Source: Armatimonadota bacterium
GTDB lineage: Bacteria; Sysuimicrobiota; Sysuimicrobiia; Sysuimicrobiales; VGFF01
Direction of reading: 5' to 3'
Assembly (NCBI GenBank): GCA_016868955.1
Contig: VGFF01000016.1
Span: forward strand, 1-24,478
DNA length: 24,478 nucleotides
The position numbers and the translations under genes were made by a program. Position 1 is the stretch's first letter. Each line of letters begins with the position of its first letter. Positions 7,584-16,168 of the stretch are shown here, one piece after another. Below the pieces are notes generated by a model, which was not told where the DNA came from, searched no databases, and was given only the letters and a program-made list of their open reading frames with translations.

Positions 7584-8773
7584 CGCCTCCGGCGCGCGCG
7601 CTCTCAGATCGACTCCGCGCGCTGCACGGCGCCGCGGCGAAGGCGCCGCCGCCGCAGGTCCAAGACAGCGACGGTGGGTTCCACGTGCACCGGGCGACCC
7701 TGTCGGCGTTGCTGCGCCGCGGTGCGGTGGAGATCGATCGCGACCTGCTGCCTTCCGGGGCTGTGTGGCTCGATACCGAGACGACCGGGCTCGCCGGCGG
7801 AACCGGGACGCAGGTCTTCCTGATCGGGGTCGTAGCGCGGTCGGAGCAGGGCTTCTTGCTCGAACAGTTCGTATTGCGTCGACTCGGCGCTGAGCGCGCG
7901 ATGCTCGTCGCGCTCGGCGAGCGGCTCCGGGCGGCGACCCGTCTGGTGACGTACAACGGCCAGCGGTTCGACTGGCCGCTGCTGGAGACCCGCTTTCGGC
8001 TCCAGCGCGTCCCCGAGCCATGGGAAGAGCCCCCGCACCTCGACTTGCTGCCGATCGGGCGCAGGCTCTGGCGAGGGCTGCTCGGGACGGCGCGACTCTC
8101 GGCGATCGAGGCGGAGATCTTCGGCGTCTTCCGCGATCACGACATCCCCGGCGCGGAAATCCCTGGTCGGTACGCTGCCTATCTGCGAACCAAGAACGAG
8201 ACGCTGTTGAACCCGATCCTCGATCACAATCGCGCCGACCTGCTCACGCTGCTCGCTGTGCACGCCGTCGACGCCACGATCGCATCCGCTGGCGGATCGC
8301 CGGTAACCGTCGACGACGCCGGATACGGGCGGCATTTGGAGCTGCTTGGGCGCGGCGAGGCAGCCGTTTCCGTCTACCGCCGGGCGTTAGCGGGTACGCC
8401 GGACGCCGCCGTGCGCCACCGGCTCGTAACTCGCCTGTGCTCGTTGCTTCGACGGGCGGGCCGTTCCGACGAAACGCTGGCGATTTGGCTCCATGAGGCG
8501 GAACGCGGGCTGTTGCCAGCGCCGGAGGCATTACGGCGCGCAGCGTCGGTCGCCGAGCGCGTCCTCGGCGATCGTGCGCTGGCGTCGGCCCTCGTCGATC
8601 GGGCGCTGCGCTCCCTCGAGCGGCGCCTAGTCTATCTTGGAACGGCCGGCGCGGCGGAGTTGGCGCTGGCACAGCGGCTGCAACAAATCCGAAAACGCCT
8701 GACCGTCGCGCGCGGCGAACCGGGTCTTGGCACGCGAGTTGCTTTTCCCATGGGCAGTAGACATTCTTGGTGA
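7580..8773 (+). CDS. mrfB: MrfB/YprB-family DEDD exonuclease with TPR-like C-terminus
   Basis: A 397-residue homologue of YprB/MrfB, a 3'-5' exonuclease with an RNase H-like fold that partners the MrfA helicase. The nuclease motifs are LDTETTG (D65, E67), TYNGQRFDWPLL (D131) and LDHNRADLLTL (H216, D220), giving the four acidic metal ligands. The segment HLELLGRGEAAVSVYRRAL onward (about 250-370) looks like the helical TPR-type repeats found after the nuclease domain in this family. The ATG at 7580 overlaps the mrfA stop by 4 bp; longer in-frame extensions inside mrfA are not needed. The gene order mrfA-mrfB is the same as in Bacillus. Confidence 0.92.
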   Translation: MTPPARALSDRLRALHGAAAKAPPPQVQDSDGGFHVHRATLSALLRRGAVEIDRDLLPSGAVWLDTETTGLAGGTGTQVFLIGVVARSEQGFLLEQFVLRRLGAERAMLVALGERLRAATRLVTYNGQRFDWPLLETRFRLQRVPEPWEEPPHLDLLPIGRRLWRGLLGTARLSAIEAEIFGVFRDHDIPGAEIPGRYAAYLRTKNETLLNPILDHNRADLLTLLAVHAVDATIASAGGSPVTVDDAGYGRHLELLGRGEAAVSVYRRALAGTPDAAVRHRLVTRLCSLLRRAGRSDETLAIWLHEAERGLLPAPEALRRAASVAERVLGDRALASALVDRALRSLERRLVYLGTAGAAELALAQRLQQIRKRLTVARGEPGLGTRVAFPMGSRHSW

Positions 8774-8782
8774 GGGTAGAAG

Positions 8783-9202
8783 ATGGCAGTCGAAACCTCC
8801 GCGTCCCACGTGCTCGTCACGCAGCTCCTCGAAGACATCGAGCACTCGGAGATGGGCATGCGCAATGGCCGCGTGTCGTTTCGAACGCGGGGGCGCTACG
8901 CCGAGGTCATCATCGAAAACGCGCTCCCGGGGGGCCTGTCCTGGGACCATCCCGCGTCGCTCCTGCCCTTGCGGCTCGTGCGTCAGCTCATCAGCGACTT
9001 CGGCGGCCAGATCCGGGCCGCCGTATCGCTCGACCAATCCGTCGGGCCCCTCGCCCAGAGCGTGATCGACCTGGAGACGGGTGTGATTCGCTTGCGCTTC
9101 CTCGCGAATCAGCCCGTACCGCCGCGCCGCGCGCCCGCCACCCGAAAGAGCGCCGCGCCGATGGTGGGTCCGCTTCGCCCGGACCTGTGGCACCTGAACT
9201 AG
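8783..9202 (+). CDS. Uncharacterised 139-aa protein, third gene of the mrfAB operon
   Basis: Not recognised. It starts 9 bp after mrfB, behind GAGGGTAGAAG, and has the same codon style as its neighbours, so it is very probably translated with them. The product is soluble and mixed alpha/beta in appearance. A helix LVTQLLEDIEHSEMGM (about 11-26) is followed by strand-rich VSFRTRGRYAEVIIENALPGG, a LPLRLVRQLISDFGGQI helix (about 62-78) and a ETGVIRLRFLAN strand. The tail is Pro/Arg/Ala-rich and probably disordered. There is no cysteine, metal motif or membrane segment. Its place suggests an accessory factor of the MrfAB repair pathway, but independent function cannot be excluded. Confidence 0.75.
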   Translation: MAVETSASHVLVTQLLEDIEHSEMGMRNGRVSFRTRGRYAEVIIENALPGGLSWDHPASLLPLRLVRQLISDFGGQIRAAVSLDQSVGPLAQSVIDLETGVIRLRFLANQPVPPRRAPATRKSAAPMVGPLRPDLWHLN

Positions 9203-9381
9203 CGCCTTTCAATCCTGCGATCTCCGACCATCGGCGCCGTCACTAGGCGACCGGCGTATTTTCCTTGTGTCTGCGTCTCCCTGAGCCATCGTCGGCGGTC
9301 CGGCGCGGTCGTTCTGCCAATAAAGCGAATATGCGTAGGCCATCGAGCTCGTAACCGGCGTACGGAAGGTCAGTATCGGTG

Positions 9382-9398
9382 ACTGATGCGTCATCAGT
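9382..9398. repeat. Inverted repeat ACTGATG-CGT-CATCAGT
   Basis: Perfect 7-bp arms with a 3-bp centre. The tight symmetry is more like a dimeric regulator site than a transcript hairpin. It lies about 110 bp upstream of the orphan ORF at 9490. Confidence 0.4.
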
Positions 9399-9431
9399 TG
9401 GCATGGCGCGAAACGTTTAAACTGACCCATA

Positions 9432-9458
9432 CTCGAACCTGTGACCGACCGGTTCGAG
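9432..9458. repeat. Inverted repeat CTCGAACC-N11-GGTTCGAG
   Basis: Perfect 8-bp arms (9432-9439 and 9451-9458) around 11 bp, just downstream of an AT-rich GTTTAAAC and CATACT stretch that could hold a promoter. It resembles a LexA-type half-site pair, but the spacing is too wide for one LexA dimer. It lies immediately ahead of the orphan ORF. Confidence 0.4.
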
Positions 9459-9489
9459 CGGGCGCGAAAGACCCTTGGGTTCCGGGTGC

Positions 9490-9885
9490 ATGAGGCGCGC
9501 GCGGCCGCCTGCTTTCTTTTTGGAGAATTATGATACATTGCCGGAGTCGTTGCGAGACATCGACCCTGCAACGGCGGTGGACCGCGTAGAGAGGGGGATC
9601 CAGCAACGGCACCTCGAGCTGTTGCACCGGCTCGAGCACCTCCCAGCGGAGATCAGCGGCTGCCTGCCTCCGGACGAAATCGTCCGCTACCTCGATCAAA
9701 TGGACTTCGAATCGGAAGTATTGCCCGCGCTGCCGTTGGACATCCGCGGTGCCTTGCGGGCCCGGAAGATGTCGCCGGCTTTGGAAGAAGAGGCTTTCAG
9801 CATCGCGCGAAACGCTGCTTGGCACGCGCGGGACAAGACACGGGAAACGATGCGGACCTGGGTTCGGCGGCAGCGCCGAGGATAG
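9490..9885 (+). CDS. Hypothetical protein, orphan
   Basis: Not recognised. About 131 residues from ATG 9490; the true start is uncertain because no ribosome-binding site precedes it, and an internal TTG at 9538 lies shortly after GGAG. The first 15 codons look non-coding. From LPESLRDIDPATAVDRVERG onward the protein is helical and charged, with EIVRYLDQMDFESEVLPALP and a basic C-terminus (TRETMRTWVRRQRRG). No membrane segment, metal motif or known domain is visible. Codon third positions are GC-rich from about 9540, which supports coding. The reading of the +1 frame after 9875 (IADALQKYVDGRAFPSDLEEF) is also protein-like, so a frameshifted longer gene is possible. Confidence 0.4.
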   Translation: MRRARPPAFFLENYDTLPESLRDIDPATAVDRVERGIQQRHLELLHRLEHLPAEISGCLPPDEIVRYLDQMDFESEVLPALPLDIRGALRARKMSPALEEEAFSIARNAAWHARDKTRETMRTWVRRQRRG

Positions 9886-10129
9886 CGGACGCGTTGCAAA
9901 AATACGTCGACGGTCGCGCTTTTCCGAGTGACCTCGAAGAGTTTCCTCTTCGTCAGCCTCTCGGGAACCGCTTACGGTCGACAGCTCAAATCATAGCACG
10001 AACGACGGATGACTCGCAATGCGGATCGCACGTCCGATTTCAGCCCCGCAAGATGTGAAGTGAACGAGGAGCTCGAGGAGCGGCGGTGAAACCGAACGGG
10101 CACGATCGTTTCCGGGAGGTGTTCGGAAC
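9886..10129. other. Intergenic stretch ahead of the dehydrogenase gene
   Basis: No supported gene. A small hairpin with 7-bp arms CGAAGAG/CTCTTCG lies at 9935-9952 without a T-run. CCGAAC (10092-10097) pairs with GTTCGG (10121-10126) around the ribosome-binding site GGGAGGT (10114-10120) of the next gene; the pairing is short and may be chance. Confidence 0.4.
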
Positions 10130-11134
10130 TTGACCTTGCCTCGTGTCTACGTGTGCCGTCGATTGCCGGATCGTGGCATGGACCTCTTGCGCGGCGGCGC
10201 CGACGTCCGGGTCTGGGACCAGAATGAAGTGCCGCCGCCGCGGGACGTCCTGCTAAGGGAGGCGAGTCAGGCGTTCGGCCTCGTCTCCTTGCTCACGGAT
10301 CGGATCGACGACGAGCTGTTGTCGCAGGCGCCGAAACTCCGCGTGGTCGCGAACTATGCCGTCGGCTACGACAACATCGACGTCGACGCCGCAACCAGGC
10401 GCGGGGTCGTGGCTACGAACACACCGGACGTCCTGACGGAGACGACAGCCGACCTGGCGTGGGCGCTGCTCATGGCAGCGGCGCGACGAGTCGTCGAAGC
10501 GGACGCGTTCACGAGATCGGGAAAGTGGCGATCCTGGCAGCCTGAGCTGCTCCTCGGGCAGGACGTCCACGGGCGAACGTTGGGTTTGGTCGGCTTGGGC
10601 CGGATCGGTGCCGCGGTCGCGCGCCGTGCCCAGGGCTTCGGTATGCGTGTTCTGTACCACGACGTGGTTCGGCGAGAGGACCTCGAAGGCAAGTTGGGCA
10701 TCCAGTTTCGGCCGCTGGAGTCCGTTCTGGTGGAATCGGATTTCGTGAGCTTGCACACGCCATTGACGCCGCAGACCCGCCACTTGATCAATGCCGACCG
10801 CCTGCGGTCGATGAAGCCCACGGCGGTTCTCGTGAACACGTCGCGCGGCCCCGTGATCGACGAAGCGGCGCTCTACGAAGCGCTGAAGAACGGCACCATC
10901 TGGGCGGCCGGGCTGGACGTCTTCGAGCGGGAGCCGCTCGCCACGGACTCGCCTCTGCTGACGTTGCCCAATCTCATCGCGCTGCCGCACGTTGCCAGCG
11001 CCAGCTTCGAGACGCGGTCGCGGATGGCGGAGATGGCGGCGGCGAACTGCCTCGCGGTGCTCGCGGGGCGCGCTCCGGCGAACCCGATCAACCCTGGTGT
11101 CGTGACGCGCCTAGGTCTCCGCGAGGGGGCCTAG
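10130..11134 (+). CDS. D-2-hydroxyacid dehydrogenase, glyoxylate/hydroxypyruvate reductase type
   Basis: A 334-residue NAD(P)-dependent D-isomer 2-hydroxyacid dehydrogenase. The nucleotide-binding loop is GLGRIG (155-160) in a Rossmann fold. Catalytic residues are R239 (NTSRGPVID), E268 (FEREPL) and H287 (LPHVASAS). The NYAVGYDNIDV and NTPDVLTETTADLAW segments are closest to glyoxylate/hydroxypyruvate reductases rather than SerA, and there is no C-terminal ACT domain. The likely reaction is reduction of glyoxylate or hydroxypyruvate, though exact specificity is not readable. The TTG start at 10130 is fixed by a strong GGGAGGT 9 bases upstream. Its TAG stop shares CTAG with the stop of the convergent DUF402 gene. 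Confidence 0.9.
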   Translation: MTLPRVYVCRRLPDRGMDLLRGGADVRVWDQNEVPPPRDVLLREASQAFGLVSLLTDRIDDELLSQAPKLRVVANYAVGYDNIDVDAATRRGVVATNTPDVLTETTADLAWALLMAAARRVVEADAFTRSGKWRSWQPELLLGQDVHGRTLGLVGLGRIGAAVARRAQGFGMRVLYHDVVRREDLEGKLGIQFRPLESVLVESDFVSLHTPLTPQTRHLINADRLRSMKPTAVLVNTSRGPVIDEAALYEALKNGTIWAAGLDVFEREPLATDSPLLTLPNLIALPHVASASFETRSRMAEMAAANCLAVLAGRAPANPINPGVVTRLGLREGA

Positions 11135-11649
11135 GGCGAACGCTCTTCGGCCGGGGACGCGAGCAGCATCGGCAGCAGGCGCGCCCGCGCGTCCTCGGCT
11201 TCGGAAACGCGATTGTCGATCTCCACGAGGAGGGCGACCAGCGCCGCTTCGATGCGCTTCGCGACGGATGGCGCCAAACCTGCGGGGAGATCGTCTCGGT
11301 CGAGGACTTCCGGGGCTGAGCCGGGCAGGACCAAGACGTCGAGAAACCAGTCCATCCACTCGAGTCGGTCGTCCTCGACCGCGGGTGGACTGCCAATGTT
11401 GAAGTAGTAGCCGACGGATCGCCCGTGCCCGTCGACCCACTGGTATAGATTGAAGGGCCGGCCGATCCAGTAGTGTGCCAGGGTCACGGTCCCGGAGGGC
11501 AATTCCACGCCGTGCACGCGCCAAGGTTGCGGCAGGCGGTAGCGGAGACGAATGACGTCCGGTCGCCGCTCGACGAGCTCGCAGTCGAATCTCGCGAGCC
11601 GTCCGTCGAGGCGCCGTTTGATCTCCGTGAACCGAGGCAGGGTGGTCAA
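11131..11649 (-). CDS. DUF402 protein (FomD/YgaC-like, putative nucleoside-diphosphate phosphatase)
   Basis: A 172-residue DUF402 protein. The core runs through GTVTLAHYWIGRPFNLYQW (about 53-71), SVGYYFNI and the acidic EDDRLEWMDWFLDVLV segment (about 92-107), whose Asp/Glu residues bind metal in characterised members such as Streptomyces FomD. Those enzymes hydrolyse nucleoside diphosphates or CMP-linked substrates; the physiological role here is unknown. The C-terminal third is helical and charged. The TTG at 11649 is chosen because AGGAGG lies 5-6 bases upstream; longer readings have no ribosome-binding site. It is transcribed divergently from hpf and convergently with the dehydrogenase. 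Confidence 0.85.
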   Translation of the reverse strand: MTTLPRFTEIKRRLDGRLARFDCELVERRPDVIRLRYRLPQPWRVHGVELPSGTVTLAHYWIGRPFNLYQWVDGHGRSVGYYFNIGSPPAVEDDRLEWMDWFLDVLVLPGSAPEVLDRDDLPAGLAPSVAKRIEAALVALLVEIDNRVSEAEDARARLLPMLLASPAEERSP

Positions 11650-11740
11650 GGAAGCCTCCTGACAAGAACGCGGATGAAGTGGTTCAATGCCATAGCAAGA
11701 CGACTCCTCGTGCATCGTAACGACTTCAGGGGTGTCATAG

Positions 11741-12302
11741 ATGAATATCGTCGTGACCGGCAAGCACGTCGAGGTGACCGACGCGCTCAGGACTTACGTG
11801 CGTGAGAAGGTAGGCAAGCTGACGCGGTTCTTCGATCACTTCCAGGAAGCGGACGTCGTGCTGCGCATCGAACGTCACTGTCACGACGCGAACGTGACAG
11901 ATCGTCGAGGTGACCATGTGGGGCGACGGCATCGTCTTGCGCGGCGAGGAAGCGTCCCCGGACATGTACGCGTCGATCGACGTGGTCTCCGAGAAGCTCG
12001 AAAAGCAGATCGAGAAATATCGCAGCTGGTTGATCGAGAAGCGGCGTGCCGATGAAGCGCGTCGAAAGCAAGGCACCGCCGAACGCGCCGGGCACGCGCG
12101 GGCCGCGGCCGACGACGTCGAAGGGTCCGCGATCGTGCGGCGCAAGCGGTTCGCGATGAAGCCGATGACGGCGGAGGAAGCGGCACTGCAGATGGACTTG
12201 GTCGGCCAGAGCTTCTTCGTCTTCCGCGACTCCGAAACGGAGCGCATCCACGATCTCTACCGACGGCGCGATGGCGCCTTCGGGCTGATCGAGACGGAAT
12301 AG
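11741..12302 (+). pseudogene. hpf: Long-form ribosome hibernation promoting factor, interrupted by a frameshift
   Basis: The ATG at 11741 follows CAGGGGTG and opens MNIVVTGKHVEVTDALRTYV, the start of HPF/RaiA proteins, which bind the 30S decoding region and, in the long form, dimerise 70S ribosomes into 100S particles. At about 11890-11898 the family pattern leaves this frame and resumes in the next as IVEVTMWGDGIVLRGEE, then DMYASIDVVSEKLEKQI. It ends with the long-form dimerisation domain (KPMTAEEAALQMDLVGQSFF, FRDSE, FGLIE). Removing one base restores a 186-residue protein of normal length. No slippery heptamer or stimulatory element is visible at the break, so a sequencing indel is likelier than recoding. 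The hpf-secA neighbourhood is conserved in Bacillota. Confidence 0.88.
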
Positions 12303-12311
12303 CGGAGACCA

Positions 12312-13376
12312 ATGCCCGGGGCCGCTTGGCTGGGGTCGGGCGCCGCGCGCCGGGCATGGATCGCGGCCGGCGTCGCCGCCGCGCTTTTGCTCGTCGCCCT
12401 CTTGCTGCCGCAAGCGGCGCGACGACTGTTCGGACCGGACGTCTCCGGTCTGCCGACGCTGCACCTCCCCGCCCCGGGCAAGGCCCTGTCGTCCGTCTCC
12501 TACCGCGAGGTTACTTCCGACGACCTGTTGTCGGCCTGCGCGAGCCCGCGCCGCCGGCCGATCGCCGTGATGGTCAGCAATGACCCCGCAGCGAGGCCGG
12601 CCAGCGGCTTGAGCGCCGCCTGCCTCATCTACGAGGTGCCGATCGAGGCGGCGCTGCCGCGGCTGATGGCCGTCTACGGCGACGCGTTGCCGGCTCTCGT
12701 CGGCCCGGTGCGCAGCGTGCGCCCGGCGTTCCTCGAGCTGGCGGCCGAATTCGATGGCGTCCTCGCCCACGCCGGTCAAAGCCTCGAGGCTCTGAACTTC
12801 ATCCGCGATCGCCGATACCCGGTCGTCAACGAATTCTGGACGCCCTTGCCGTTTCATCGGACGCGCGAGCGGAAGATGCCGCATAACCTGTACGTTGCGC
12901 CGTTGAAGGTAGCCCGGTGGATGGCCGATCACCACGTCGATGCCGCGACGCGGCAGCCCGCGCCGGCGGTAACGGAGGCGCCGCAGGGCGAACCAGCGTC
13001 GATCATTCGCATCGAGCACCCGCCGGGATACGGAACGACGTTCACGTTCGCCGATGGCGCCTATCGGCGATTTGTGCAGGACGCCGAGACGACCGACGCC
13101 GCCGGCGGCGAGGTCCGAGCCTCGACGGTGATCGTGCAGTCCGTGCGCTGGCGAGGGTGGCGTCGCGGGAAGACCGACGTCTCCGCCGTGTCTGTCATCG
13201 GAAAAGGGGCGGCGCTCATCTTCACCGGCCGGCGCGTCGTCGAAGCGCAATGGGAGAAAGCGCGCGATCGCGCGCCGACGCGATTCACCACGGCGACGGG
13301 CGCACCGCTGCGACTTTCCAGCGGTCCGATATGGGTCGTTCTGGCGCGGTCGGAGACCAAGGTTCAATGGAAGTAG
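12312..13376 (+). CDS. DUF3048 (YerB-like) membrane-anchored protein
   Basis: A 354-residue protein with a single N-terminal membrane anchor (about 15-33) and an extracytoplasmic DUF3048 region. Recognisable segments are RPIAVMVSNDPAARPASGLS (about 82-101), LIYEVPIEAALPRLMAVYG, GPVRSVRPAFLELAAEFDG and LAHAGQS, followed by FHRTRERKMPHNLY. The founding member is the lipoprotein YerB of Bacillus. Here a transmembrane anchor replaces the lipobox, since no Cys follows the hydrophobic stretch. The molecular function of the family is unknown; a cell-envelope role is inferred from location. The ATG at 12312 has CGGAGA upstream and lies 9 bp after hpf, so it is co-transcribed with it. Confidence 0.88.
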   Translation: MPGAAWLGSGAARRAWIAAGVAAALLLVALLLPQAARRLFGPDVSGLPTLHLPAPGKALSSVSYREVTSDDLLSACASPRRRPIAVMVSNDPAARPASGLSAACLIYEVPIEAALPRLMAVYGDALPALVGPVRSVRPAFLELAAEFDGVLAHAGQSLEALNFIRDRRYPVVNEFWTPLPFHRTRERKMPHNLYVAPLKVARWMADHHVDAATRQPAPAVTEAPQGEPASIIRIEHPPGYGTTFTFADGAYRRFVQDAETTDAAGGEVRASTVIVQSVRWRGWRRGKTDVSAVSVIGKGAALIFTGRRVVEAQWEKARDRAPTRFTTATGAPLRLSSGPIWVVLARSETKVQWK

Positions 13377-13380
13377 GGGT

Positions 13381-13386
13381 TATACT
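13381..13386 (+). promoter_or_regulatory. TATACT -10-like box giving a possible leaderless secA transcript
   Basis: TATACT ends 6 bases before the secA ATG, the spacing that makes the A of ATG the first transcribed base. There is no ribosome-binding sequence at the right distance (GGGG lies about 14 bases upstream), which fits leaderless translation. No -35 is apparent, and read-through from the DUF3048 gene is also possible. Confidence 0.35.
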
Positions 13387-13392
13387 CGACCT

Positions 13393-16086
<2,694 letters not shown>

Positions 16087-16168
16087 CCCCGCGACTTCGG
16101 CGCGCGCTGGTCGACCGCGTTCCACCTTCGACGGCGTAGCGCCGGCGGCTTGTTTTGCCGCCGGCGCC

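Larger units (their letters stand above)
9203..9489. other. Intergenic region with inverted repeats, no convincing gene
   Basis: A stretch of 287 bases without a supported gene and with more A+T than its surroundings. Weak 5-bp arms CGCCG (9235-9239) and CGGCG (9252-9256) followed by TATTTTCC could end the mrfAB operon. Two cleaner inverted repeats follow, listed separately. GTTTAAACTGACCCA at 9414-9428 is notable for its low GC. A minus-strand frame of 120 codons spans the area, but its sequence has no recognisable domain. Confidence 0.5.

Noticed and set aside
9432..9458. Second LexA box
   Set aside because: CGAAC and GTTCG are 13 bp apart rather than 4. It was kept only as an inverted repeat. 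The CCGAAC/GTTCGG pair at 10092-10126 was rejected as LexA for the same reason.
9440..9485. Possible tRNA suggested by GGTTCGAG and GGGTTCCGGGT
   Set aside because: The bases flanking TTCGA do not pair as a T-stem and no acceptor, D or anticodon arm can be folded around them.
9209..9571. Minus-strand 120-codon frame as an insertion-sequence end
   Set aside because: The AT-rich GTTTAAACTGACCCA block recalls some insertion-sequence ends, but no transposase, terminal repeat pair or target duplication can be shown.
11741..12302. Programmed frameshift in hpf
   Set aside because: No slippery run, internal ribosome-binding site or stop codon at the switch, and hpf is not known to be recoded; an indel is simpler.
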